Shown: piece after piece, positions 26,504-34,993 of the stretch
Layout: each line of letters starts with the position of its first letter
Position numbering within the stretch: position 1 is the stretch's first letter
Assembly: GCF_000374865.1 (NCBI RefSeq)
Contig: NZ_KB895453.1
Span: forward strand, 435,828 to 499,827
Reading direction: 5' to 3'
DNA: 64,000 bases
Origin: Arthrobacter sp. 135MFCol5.1
GTDB lineage: Bacteria > Actinomycetota > Actinomycetes > Actinomycetales > Micrococcaceae
Translations under genes and position numbers: made by a program
Notes under the pieces: generated by a model
Told to the model about the DNA's origin: nothing
What the model saw: the letters and a program-made list of their open reading frames with translations, nothing else
The model's database searches: none

Positions 26504-29500
26504 GTGCGGCCTACGTTCCCCGCAGGCCCGTCCACCCGGTCAGCAATCTACTGGCTGGGGGTCCTGGCGGCGCTCAAGGCACTCTCGCTCGTCCTGATCG
26601 GCCAGGCGGTGGCAGCCGTCCTGGCCGGACTGGTGGCCGGCAACCCCGCGTGGGGAACCCACATCACCGCCGGACTTGCCGGCGTGGTGCTAAGGTCCCT
26701 GACCGTCTGGGGACAGGCCGTCGCGGCCCGCCGCGCCGCCCTGGGGGTCAAGGAGGAGCTGCGCGCCGGGCTGCTGGAGCATGCCCTCCGCACCGGCGTC
26801 CGCGGATCCGGGCCCGGCGACGGAGGCCTGGCGGTGCTGGCAACCCGCGGACTGGACGCACTGGACAACTACTACACCCAGTTCCTGCCCGCCCTGGTCA
26901 ACTGCGCGGCCATCCCGCTGCTCCTGGGGGCGCGGATCCTCTTCGCGGACTGGGTGAGCGCCGTGGTCATCGTCTTCACGGTCCCGCTGATCCCGGTCTT
27001 CATGGTGCTGATAGGCCGCTACACCCAGGACAGCGTGCGCCAGGCCCAGGCGTCGCTGGCACGGTTGTCAGCGCACATGCTCGAACTCGCCAAGGGCCTG
27101 CCGGTCCTGGTGGGCCTGGGCCGTGCCACCGAGCAGCGCAAAGCCCTGGAAGAGATTTCCGAGGAATACCGCTCCCGCACGATGGGCACCCTTCGCACCG
27201 CATTCCTCTCCGCGCTGGCCCTGGAACTCATCGCCACCATCTCGGTGGCGGTGGTGGCGGTCTTCATCGGCGTCCGCCTGGTCCACGGGGACATGCCGCT
27301 GGAGGCAGGCCTGCTGGCGCTGCTCCTGGCACCGGACTGCTACCTCCCGCTCCGGGAGTTGGGCACCGCCCACCACGCCAGTGACGATGGCCGCGTGGCC
27401 CTGGCGGAAGCGGCAGCGGTGACCGGCGCCCCCGAGGCGGCACCGCTGCCCGCCGCCAAAGCCGGCCGGCCGGGCGCCCCCCTCGAAGTGACCAGGCTGA
27501 CGGTGCGCTATGCCGGGCGGTCCGACACCGCCGTCGGGCCCCTCACCTTCACCGCACCGGTGGACAGGATCACCGCCCTTGACGGCCCCAGCGGTGCGGG
27601 CAAAAGCACCATCCTCGGCGTCCTGGCCGGCACAGTCGGCGCGGGCAACGGCACCAGTATCTCGGGCTCGATCAGGGGACTGGACCGCGCTGCCATTGCC
27701 TGGGTGCCGCAACACCCCGTCATGGTGGCGCCGACGGTCCTGGACGAGGTGCTGCTGTACCTGACACGGGACCCGGGCCACGGCCCGGACCGGTTCGCCG
27801 CCGAAGATGCCGCCCGGAGCTGCCTCGAGCGGGCAGGCGCCGGCCACCTGGCGGCCAAACACCAGGCGGAGCTGAGCCCCGGGGAACTGCGCCGGGTGGC
27901 GCTGGCCCGCGGACTGGCCAGGATTGATGCCGGGGCGTCGATCCTGCTGCTCGATGAACCCACCGCGCACCTGGACGACGCGTCCGCCGCCGTCGTCGAA
28001 GATGCCATCCGCCGACTCCGCGGCCAGGTGACCGTGATCCTGGTGGCCCACAACCACCGCACCCGGCACCTTGCGGACCAGCTGGTTCCGGTGGCAGGTC
28101 CCGGGCAGGCCGTGGAACCGCACGAGCCCCCGCATGCCCCGGTCCTGGCCGCTTACGCCGGCACGGGCAATCCGCCGTCCGAAGACCCCGCCTCCCTTGA
28201 TGCCGCGTCGAGCGCACCCGGCACTGACCCCAGCGGCCCCAACCGTACTGCCCGGTCCACCTCGGGCGCGGCCGGACTCCTCGCGGCGCTCCTGGAACCG
28301 GTGCGCGGCAAATTCGCGGCCGCAGCCGTGGTGGGCACCTTGGCGGCCATGTTCGCCGTCGCCTTGTCGGGCCTCTCCGGGTGGCTCATCATCCGGGCCA
28401 GCGAACAGCCGCCCATCCTCTACCTGCTGACCGCTATTGTGGGCGTCCGGTTCTTTGGCATCGGCCGCGCGGTGCTCCGCTACTGGGAACGGTTACTGCT
28501 CCACGATGCCGTCTTCGCCGCCCTCACCCGCCTGCGCGGCAGGCTCTGGGAATCCCTCAGCCGCAGGGCCCTGTCGCTGCGCCGGCTCCTGCAGGGCGGC
28601 AACGTGCTGGGAACGGTGATTGACGACGTCGACACCATCCGCGACCTCCTGCCACGCGTGGTCCTGCCGCCCGTCACAGCGGTCGCAGTGTCCGCCCTGG
28701 CCCTGGCTGCCACGGGAATCCTGGTGCCCGCCGCGCTGCCTGCCGTGATCGGCGCAGCTGCCGGTGGCCTGTTGCTCGCGCCGGCGGCCGCCCTGTGGGG
28801 GGACCGGCGGTCGGCCACTGCCGAGCAGTCCCTGCGCTCCGGTGTGCTGCGGCGGACAGCGGCGGCGCTGGACGCCCGGGCAGACCTGCACGCGAACGGC
28901 CTGGCAGCACCCGTGCTCGAGTCGCTCCGGGCCGAGGACCGGGAGGCGACGGACGCCTCGCGGCGCTCCGCCTGGGCGGACGGGCTGGGACACGCCATTG
29001 CCACCATCGGATGCGGTGCCGCGGCCCTGGCCGCTGCCTGGCTTGCCGGCCCCGACGTACTGGCTGCCCGGGTTGCCCCGGCCACGGCAGCCGTGGTGGT
29101 GCTGCTTCTGCTCGCGCTCGTGGAACCCTACGCAGCCATGACGACGGCGGTGCGCCAGTTCCCTGCCCTGCGTGAGGTCCTGCAGCGGGTGGGGGAGTCC
29201 GGGGCCCTGGACGGCGGTCCGTCCGGCAGCGGCACGGGCGTAGCCTCTCCGGACGGGGATACCTCCGGGCTGCACGCTCTCACGGCCCGCGACGGCGGCG
29301 CCCCGGGCATAGCGCTGACGGAGCTGGCCGCAGCATGGCCGGATGGGCCCCCGGTCTTCACGGGGCTGGATGCCGTGGCGGAGCCCGGCCGCTGGCTGGT
29401 AGTCACCGGGCCGTCCGGTTCGGGGAAATCAACCCTGCTCTCCATCCTGCTCGGCTTCCTGGCGCCGGCGGCGGGCCGGGCCCAGGTGTCCGGCCGCGCG

Positions 29501-29959
29501 GCCTGGTGCCCGCAGGAGGCCCACCTCTTCGATTCCACCATCCGGGGCAACCTGCTGCTGGGGCGTGCCGCCGGAACTGGTGGGCCGCCGGTTTCCGAGG
29601 ATGACCTGGGCGCGGTGCTGGCCGCCGTGGGACTTGACGGGCTGGTGGAGAGGCTGCCTGCCGGCCTGGATACCAGGATCGGCCCCGGCGGCGCCTTCCT
29701 CAGCGGTGGCGAACGGCAGCGCCTGGCCGTGGCGCGGACTCTGCTGACCGGCGCGGACGTGATCCTGCTGGACGAACCCACCGCCCACCTGGATGCGGAA
29801 GCTGCCGCAGCCATGCTGGCGGACCTTCGCAGGGGGCTGCGGGACCGTACCGTGGTCCTGGTAACCCACAACGGGGCGGATATCGCCGGGACGGACGCCC
29901 GGCTGGAACTTCCGGCCGTGTCCGGCGTGCCCGGGGACCGCGTGCCAGCGTCGCGCTGA
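26504..29959 (+). CDS. cydDC: Fused CydD-CydC heme/thiol ABC transporter
   Basis: CydDC exports cysteine and glutathione and/or handles heme, and is needed to assemble cytochrome bd. In E. coli it is two proteins; here one 1151-residue chain carries TMD-ATPase-TMD-ATPase. First half: six helices (about 15-300), Walker A GPSGAGKST (about 361), signature LSPGE, Walker B ILLLDEPTAHLDD. A Pro/Ser/Ala linker (about 555-585) joins the second half: helices (about 595-870), Walker A GPSGSGKST (about 969), signature LSGGERQR, Walker B VILLDEPTAHLDA. The first signature has Pro in place of Gly, but both catalytic glutamates are present. The GTG start lies one base past the cydB stop. Confidence 0.95.
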   Translation: MRPTFPAGPSTRSAIYWLGVLAALKALSLVLIGQAVAAVLAGLVAGNPAWGTHITAGLAGVVLRSLTVWGQAVAARRAALGVKEELRAGLLEHALRTGVRGSGPGDGGLAVLATRGLDALDNYYTQFLPALVNCAAIPLLLGARILFADWVSAVVIVFTVPLIPVFMVLIGRYTQDSVRQAQASLARLSAHMLELAKGLPVLVGLGRATEQRKALEEISEEYRSRTMGTLRTAFLSALALELIATISVAVVAVFIGVRLVHGDMPLEAGLLALLLAPDCYLPLRELGTAHHASDDGRVALAEAAAVTGAPEAAPLPAAKAGRPGAPLEVTRLTVRYAGRSDTAVGPLTFTAPVDRITALDGPSGAGKSTILGVLAGTVGAGNGTSISGSIRGLDRAAIAWVPQHPVMVAPTVLDEVLLYLTRDPGHGPDRFAAEDAARSCLERAGAGHLAAKHQAELSPGELRRVALARGLARIDAGASILLLDEPTAHLDDASAAVVEDAIRRLRGQVTVILVAHNHRTRHLADQLVPVAGPGQAVEPHEPPHAPVLAAYAGTGNPPSEDPASLDAASSAPGTDPSGPNRTARSTSGAAGLLAALLEPVRGKFAAAAVVGTLAAMFAVALSGLSGWLIIRASEQPPILYLLTAIVGVRFFGIGRAVLRYWERLLLHDAVFAALTRLRGRLWESLSRRALSLRRLLQGGNVLGTVIDDVDTIRDLLPRVVLPPVTAVAVSALALAATGILVPAALPAVIGAAAGGLLLAPAAALWGDRRSATAEQSLRSGVLRRTAAALDARADLHANGLAAPVLESLRAEDREATDASRRSAWADGLGHAIATIGCGAAALAAAWLAGPDVLAARVAPATAAVVVLLLLALVEPYAAMTTAVRQFPALREVLQRVGESGALDGGPSGSGTGVASPDGDTSGLHALTARDGGAPGIALTELAAAWPDGPPVFTGLDAVAEPGRWLVVTGPSGSGKSTLLSILLGFLAPAAGRAQVSGRAAWCPQEAHLFDSTIRGNLLLGRAAGTGGPPVSEDDLGAVLAAVGLDGLVERLPAGLDTRIGPGGAFLSGGERQRLAVARTLLTGADVILLDEPTAHLDAEAAAAMLADLRRGLRDRTVVLVTHNGADIAGTDARLELPAVSGVPGDRVPASR

Positions 29960-29963
29960 GCCT

Positions 29964-30002
29964 GCTGCCCGCGCCGCTGCTAGCTCGGCTGCCCGCGCCG
30001 CT
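29964..30002. repeat. 15-base direct repeat spanning the end of the DinB-like gene
   Basis: GCTGCCCGCGCCGCT occurs at 29964-29978 and 29988-30002. The second copy ends within the stop codon of the minus-strand DinB-like gene. A small tandem duplication in the convergent gap. Confidence 0.8.
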
Positions 30003-30519
30003 AGCCGTCGACGTCGTGCAGGTGGTGGACGACGTCGTGCAGGAAGTATTGGGCCAGGGTCAGGACCGTGAATTCGGATCCATTGCTGCGCAGGCCCTTC
30101 CGTGCCCAGTCTTCTTCGCGGACACCGGCGAAGGCATCCGCGGCCTGGTGCCCCTCGGCGGCCAGTTCGGCGCTCACCTCGGCTGGATCGGAATTGGCGT
30201 AGTCCTTTTCCTCCGCGGTCAGGTCCTGGTCCCAGTTCTCGAAGCGGGCGCCGTCCTCGGCGAGCATCAGGTTGAGCCGGTGGTCGAAGAGGCTGAAGAC
30301 GTCCCGTACATGGCAGGCATACTCCAGTGCGGACCACGTCCGGTCGTCCGGGCGCTCCGCCGCATCCGGCCGGCGCAGGACGGCCCGCCACCGGGGCAGC
30401 ATGCTTTCGATGATGCCGGGAACGGTTGCCGGGGTCGCGGTGGAAGCGTCGAAGGAACATTCCGGGCAGGTGCGGGACAGGACCCAGGTCCAGTCCTTTT
30501 CATCAGGAACGATAGGCAT
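30001..30519 (-). CDS. DinB-like four-helix protein
   Basis: 172 residues matching the DinB/YfiT-like metalloenzyme fold: a helix with WSALEYACHVRDV carrying the first metal-binding His, a second helix ending in YFLHDVVHHLHDVDG with the other His residues. The N-terminus has CPECSFD, suggesting an extra Cys pair. Such proteins include mycothiol- and bacillithiol-dependent transferases, but this one has no established substrate. TAGACT (30526-30531, minus strand) lies six bases before the ATG with no ribosome binding site, so it appears leaderless. Divergent from the ABC-2 exporter genes. Confidence 0.85.
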   Translation of the reverse strand: MPIVPDEKDWTWVLSRTCPECSFDASTATPATVPGIIESMLPRWRAVLRRPDAAERPDDRTWSALEYACHVRDVFSLFDHRLNLMLAEDGARFENWDQDLTAEEKDYANSDPAEVSAELAAEGHQAADAFAGVREEDWARKGLRSNGSEFTVLTLAQYFLHDVVHHLHDVDG

Positions 30520-30525
30520 GAGAGC

Positions 30526-30531
30526 AGTCTA
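30526..30531 (-). promoter_or_regulatory. Predicted -10 box of the DinB-like gene (leaderless type)
   Basis: TAGACT on the minus strand, exactly six bases before the ATG. Confidence 0.55.
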
Positions 30532-30576
30532 GGGGGTCCGGGCCGAAAGACTCTGGGACGCCAGGGGACGCCTGCC

Positions 30577-30582
30577 TAGCCT
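30577..30582 (+). promoter_or_regulatory. Predicted -10 box of the ABC-2 exporter operon (leaderless type)
   Basis: TAGCCT, exactly six bases before the ATG at 30589, with no Shine-Dalgarno sequence. Confidence 0.55.
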
Positions 30583-30588
30583 TGCAGC

Positions 30589-31575
30589 ATGAGTGCGGAT
30601 GGCCGCCGGGATGCGGGAGCACCAGTGGATGCGGACAGCATGGTGCAGCTGTCCGGCCTGACCAAGCGGTTCGGCCGGAACACAGCGCTCGACGACGTGA
30701 CCCTCACCATCGGGCCGGGAGAGGTCTTCGGGTACCTGGGCCCCAACGGGGCGGGCAAGACCACCACCATCCGGCTCCTGATGGGCATGCTGCGGCCCAC
30801 GTCCGGCACAGCGGCGGTGCTGGGGTTGGACGCCTGGCGGCAGGCCCGGGACGTCCACCGGCTGGTGGGCTATGTGCCGGGAGAGCCGGCGCTCTACGAC
30901 CGCCTGACCGGCCACCAGCATGTGGCGTACTGCGCCCACCTGCGGAACCGGGACGATGCCCCGCGCGCCGCCGAGCTGGCGGACCGGCTCGACCTGGACC
31001 TGAACCGGCAGGCCCGCACCCTCTCGCGCGGAAACCGGCAGAAGCTTGCCGTTGTCCTCGCGGTGATGTCCAGTCCACGGCTGCTGGTGCTGGACGAGCC
31101 CACCAGCGGGATCGACCCCCTGGTGCAGCAGGTATTCCACTCGATCCTCCGCGAGCACACGGCCGGCGGCGGGTCCGCGCTCTTCTCCTCGCACGTCCTG
31201 GGGGAGGTGGAACGCGTCGCGGACAGGATCGGAGTGGTCCGGGCGGGGAAGCTCGTGGCGGTGGAGCGGCTGCAGGATCTCGCTGCGCGGTCCCTGCACC
31301 GGGTGCGGGCCCGGTTCACCACCACGGTGTCCGCGGCAGGGTTCGCGGGTGTCCCGGGCGTACGGGACCTGACGGTGGATGGCCGCTCGCTCAGCTGCAA
31401 CGCCCCGCAGTCGGCCCTGGATGCACTCCTGAAGCTGGTGAGCGCCCGGGACGTGGAGGACTTTGAGTGCTCCGAGGCTCCGCTGGAGGAAACCTTCCTG
31501 ACCTACTACGGCTCGGACCAGGGCGGCGCCGATACCCTGGACACAGCGGGGACAGGGCCGCGCCATGCTGGCTAA
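30589..31575 (+). CDS. ABC-2-type exporter, ATP-binding protein
   Basis: 328-residue ATPase of the DrrA-like group. Walker A GPNGAGKTTT (about 53-62), signature LSRGNRQKL (the usual ABC-2 variant of LSGGQ), Walker B LLVLDEPTSGIDP and the switch His in LFSSHVLGEVER. The C-terminal about 90 residues form the extra domain common in drug and antibiotic exporters. Its 3' end overlaps the permease gene by 11 bases, so the two are translated together. Substrate unknown; export of a lipophilic compound is the family's usual role. Confidence 0.93.
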   Translation: MSADGRRDAGAPVDADSMVQLSGLTKRFGRNTALDDVTLTIGPGEVFGYLGPNGAGKTTTIRLLMGMLRPTSGTAAVLGLDAWRQARDVHRLVGYVPGEPALYDRLTGHQHVAYCAHLRNRDDAPRAAELADRLDLDLNRQARTLSRGNRQKLAVVLAVMSSPRLLVLDEPTSGIDPLVQQVFHSILREHTAGGGSALFSSHVLGEVERVADRIGVVRAGKLVAVERLQDLAARSLHRVRARFTTTVSAAGFAGVPGVRDLTVDGRSLSCNAPQSALDALLKLVSARDVEDFECSEAPLEETFLTYYGSDQGGADTLDTAGTGPRHAG

Positions 31576-32365
31576 CGTCCTGGTGAAAACGCTCCGCGAC
31601 CAAAGCAGGACGCTGCTGGCCTGGGCCGTCTCCCTGGCCCTGATCGTCGCCATGTACGCTGCTGTGTGGCCGGCGGTCCAGTCCCAACCGTCCATCAGCG
31701 GCTTCATCGACCAGATGCCCGAGGCGTTTCGCTCCTTGTTCGCCACCTCCAGCGCGGATATGTCCACCCCCACGGGATACATCCAAGTGGAGCTGATGTC
31801 CTTCATGGGACCCATCGCCGTCTTGATCTACGCCGTCAGCGCCGGCGCGGGCGCCATCGGCGGGGAAGAGGACCGGCACACCATGGACCTGCTGCTCTCC
31901 AACCCGGTGGGCCGCGGCAGGGTGGTAGTGGACAAGTTCGCGGCCATGGCCCTGGGCACCTTCCTGCTGGCCGCCGTCATGGGCGTTTCGCTGGTGCTGG
32001 AGGGCCGCCTGGTGGATATGGTCCTGCCGGCCGACAAAGTGGCCGCCGCCATGCTGCACCTGGCCTTGCTGGGTGTTGTCTTTGGCAGCCTTGCCCTGGC
32101 GCTGTCGGCCGGCACCGGACGGACCGGGCTCAGCCGCGGCATACCCGCCGTCCTGGCGGTGCTCGCCTACATCGTCAACGCGCTCGCCCCGCTGGTGGAT
32201 GCCTTCGACCGGATCCACCAGGTGTCACCGTTCTTCCAGTACATCGGCCACGATCCGCTGCGGCAGGGCACCGCCTGGGACAGCGTCCTGGTGTCGGCAG
32301 CCACCATCGCCGTGCTCGTGGCGCTCGCCGTCGCCGGTTTCCGCCGCCGTGACGTGGCCGGGTAA
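31565..32365 (+). CDS. ABC-2-type exporter, permease
   Basis: 266 residues with six predicted transmembrane helices and a large extracytoplasmic loop after the first. The EEDRHTMDLLLSNPVGRGRVVVDK segment after the second helix is the coupling region typical of ABC-2 permeases of the Ccm/Nos type. Pairs with the ATPase just upstream. It converges on parC with a 40-base gap. Confidence 0.9.
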   Translation: MLANVLVKTLRDQSRTLLAWAVSLALIVAMYAAVWPAVQSQPSISGFIDQMPEAFRSLFATSSADMSTPTGYIQVELMSFMGPIAVLIYAVSAGAGAIGGEEDRHTMDLLLSNPVGRGRVVVDKFAAMALGTFLLAAVMGVSLVLEGRLVDMVLPADKVAAAMLHLALLGVVFGSLALALSAGTGRTGLSRGIPAVLAVLAYIVNALAPLVDAFDRIHQVSPFFQYIGHDPLRQGTAWDSVLVSAATIAVLVALAVAGFRRRDVAG

Positions 32366-32405
32366 CCCCCGGGTTGAACGCCGGGTGGGTCCCCGGCAGC
32401 GGCTG

Positions 32406-34919
32406 CTAGTCTCCGGCGGCCGGTTCCGGCTCCCACGCCATGGCAGGTCCCACGACCTCCACAGCCTGGGACAGGGGGACACCCGAGCCGTCGCGCCGGC
32501 CATGCTCCTGCGGTAGTGACCGTGCCACGCCGGCCGCGGACGACGCCTTGGCCGGCCCATGTCCTGCCCAGCCCAGCAGGAGCGTGTCCTCGCCCTTCAG
32601 GAACCGGTGTGCCCGGACGCCCGCGGTGGCGCGTCCCTTGGCAGGATATTCATCGAAGGCGGTGACCTTGGCGGTCCCGGGCGCAGTGCCGGGAAGGGCG
32701 CCGTTGGTCCCCGCGATGGTGACCACGACGGCGGCGGCATCGTTCGGCTGGACCGCGCCGAAGAAGATCACCTGGTCACCCGCAGCCAGTTTGATGCCGG
32801 CCATGCCACCTGCGGTGCGCCCCTGGGGGCGGACGACGGCGGCGGGGAACTTCAGCAGTTGTGCCTGCCTGGTCACGAAGACCAGCTCGGCCTCATCCGT
32901 GCCGGCGGGAGCCACACCCACCACGAAATCCTTGTCCTTGAGGGTGATGACTTCCCAGTCTTCGCGGTTCAGCGGGTAGTCCGGCTGCACGCGCTTCACC
33001 ACGCCTTGGGCGGTGCCGATGGCCAGGACCTCATCCAACCGGACGAATGCCACCAGGGACTCACCCTTGACCAGGGTGAGGAATTCCTTGGCCGGCACGC
33101 CGCCGGCCAGGTTGGGCAGCCCGGATACCGGCGGCAGGACGGGCATGTCCATGACCTGCAGCCGGAGCATGCGGCCCAGCGAGGTGACGGCCGCGATCTC
33201 GCCGCGGGCCGACGTCTTGACCACCGATGCGTACACGTCGTGCTTGTTCCGGGGCCCTGCTTCGGCGAGGGGCTCCTGGTTGCTGGTCCGCGCCACCTGC
33301 CCTGACGCGGTGAGGATCGCCCAGCAGGGGTCGTCGGCGATTTCCAGCGCCAGCGGGGCTGCCTTGCCCTTCCCGGGGGCCGCTGCGAGCTCGGCGGCGA
33401 CCGTGGGGGACACGGCCTCGGATTCCAGCAGCACGGTCCGGCGCGGGGTGCCGTGTTCCTCGGCGATCGCGCCGAGTTCGTCGGAGACCACCGTGCGGAG
33501 CAGTTCCTCGGAGTCCAGGATGGCCTGCAGTTCCGCGATCTCGCGGCGGAGCTCGTCCTGCTCCTTTTCAAGCTCGATCCGGGAGTACTTGGTCAGCTGG
33601 CGCAGGCGCAGTTCCAGGATGTAGTTGGCCTGGACCTCGGTGAGGTCATAGATGGACATCAGCCGTTCGCGGGCGGCGGCGGCCTCGTCCGAGGACCTGA
33701 TGATCTGGATGACTTCATCGATGTCCACAATGGCGATAAGCAGGCCCTCCACCAAGTGCAGGCGGTCCTTCTTCTTGCCCAGCCGGAAGACGGTGCGGCG
33801 GCGCACCACGTTGATGCGGTGGTTGACGTAGACCGAGAGGAGGTCCACCAGGCCCAGGGTTTGCGGCTGGCCGTCCACCAGGGTGACGTTGTTGATGCCG
33901 AAGGAGTCCTCCATCGGCGTGTAGCGGTACAGCTGCTGCAGGACGGCGTTGGGGTTGAAGCCGTTCTTCAGTTCGATGACCAGCCGCAGCCCATGTTTGC
34001 GGTCCGTGAGGTCCACGATGTCGCTGATGCCGGTCAGCTTCTTGGCGTTGACCGCGTCCTTGATCTTCTCGATGACCTTTTCCGGGCCCACCATGTACGG
34101 CAGTTCGGTGACCACCAGGCCGGTGCGGCGTGCCGTGAGCTGCTCGATCTCCACCTTGGCCCGCGTCTTGAAGGAGCCGCGGCCGGTGGCGTACGCGTCC
34201 CGGATGCCGTCCAGGCCCACGATCCTGCCGCCGCTTGGCAGGTCAGGGCCTGGCACGAACCGCATGAGGTCCTCCAGCGTGGCGTCCGGGTGGGCGATCA
34301 GGTGCCGGGCGGCCGCGATCACTTCCACCAGGTTGTGCGGGGCCATGTTGGTGGCCATGCCGACGGCGATGCCGGTGGCCCCGTTCACCAGCAGGTTGGG
34401 GAAGGCTGCCGGCAGGACGTCCGGCTGCGTCAGCTGGTTGTCGTAGTTCGGGACGAAGTCCACCACGTCTTCATCGAGGTGGTTGGTGAGTGTGAGGGCC
34501 GCCGCCGCCATCCGTGCCTCGGTGTACCGCGGCGCGGCCGGGCCGTCGTCGAGCGAGCCGAAGTTGCCGTGCCCGTCAATCAGCGGCAGCCGCAAGGAGA
34601 AGTCCTGGGCCATGCGCACCATGGCGTCATAGATGGCTGCGTCCCCGTGCGGGTGCAGCTTGCCCATCACCTCGCCCACCACGCGGGCACTTTTGACGTG
34701 GCCGCGGTCCGGGCGCAGGCCCATGTCGCTCATCATGTACAGGATGCGGCGCTGCACCGGCTTGAGCCCGTCGCGGGCGTCCGGGAGTGCCCTGGAGTAG
34801 ATCACCGAGTACGCGTACTCCAGGAAGGAGCCCTGCATTTCGGACGTGACATCGATATCGACGATGTTCTCCGTGTAGGTGTCTTCCACGATGGGTTTTG
34901 AACTTTGGCGGCGGGCCAT
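32406..34919 (-). CDS. parC: DNA topoisomerase IV subunit A (GyrA-like)
   Basis: DNA-cleaving subunit of the second type IIA topoisomerase, partner of ParE at 20 kb. The 837 residues contain the winged-helix breakage-reunion domain with the catalytic Tyr132 in [10 protein letters not shown], a coiled-coil arm (about 440-490) and a C-terminal beta-pinwheel (from about 520). The quinolone region reads [12 protein letters not shown]: Ala94 and Asp98 correspond to GyrA Ser83 and Asp87 of E. coli. The ATG has GAAGGATC upstream at 12 bases. It diverges from the GNAT/CoA-ligase gene. Confidence 0.93.
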   Translation of the reverse strand: MARRQSSKPIVEDTYTENIVDIDVTSEMQGSFLEYAYSVIYSRALPDARDGLKPVQRRILYMMSDMGLRPDRGHVKSARVVGEVMGKLHPHGDAAIYDAMVRMAQDFSLRLPLIDGHGNFGSLDDGPAAPRYTEARMAAAALTLTNHLDEDVVDFVPNYDNQLTQPDVLPAAFPNLLVNGATGIAVGMATNMAPHNLVEVIAAARHLIAHPDATLEDLMRFVPGPDLPSGGRIVGLDGIRDAYATGRGSFKTRAKVEIEQLTARRTGLVVTELPYMVGPEKVIEKIKDAVNAKKLTGISDIVDLTDRKHGLRLVIELKNGFNPNAVLQQLYRYTPMEDSFGINNVTLVDGQPQTLGLVDLLSVYVNHRINVVRRRTVFRLGKKKDRLHLVEGLLIAIVDIDEVIQIIRSSDEAAAARERLMSIYDLTEVQANYILELRLRQLTKYSRIELEKEQDELRREIAELQAILDSEELLRTVVSDELGAIAEEHGTPRRTVLLESEAVSPTVAAELAAAPGKGKAAPLALEIADDPCWAILTASGQVARTSNQEPLAEAGPRNKHDVYASVVKTSARGEIAAVTSLGRMLRLQVMDMPVLPPVSGLPNLAGGVPAKEFLTLVKGESLVAFVRLDEVLAIGTAQGVVKRVQPDYPLNREDWEVITLKDKDFVVGVAPAGTDEAELVFVTRQAQLLKFPAAVVRPQGRTAGGMAGIKLAAGDQVIFFGAVQPNDAAAVVVTIAGTNGALPGTAPGTAKVTAFDEYPAKGRATAGVRAHRFLKGEDTLLLGWAGHGPAKASSAAGVARSLPQEHGRRDGSGVPLSQAVEVVGPAMAWEPEPAAGD

Positions 34920-34981
34920 GGGGTTTGGTGGATCCTTCTGGGGGTGCTTGCAGCTTTTCGGGCATGCTGCGAGTTCTTGGC

Positions 34982-34987
34982 TAGGCT
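34982..34987 (+). promoter_or_regulatory. Predicted -10 box of the GNAT/acyl-CoA synthetase gene (leaderless type)
   Basis: TAGGCT, exactly six bases before the ATG at 34994, with no ribosome binding site. Confidence 0.55.
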
Positions 34988-34993
34988 AAGCCT

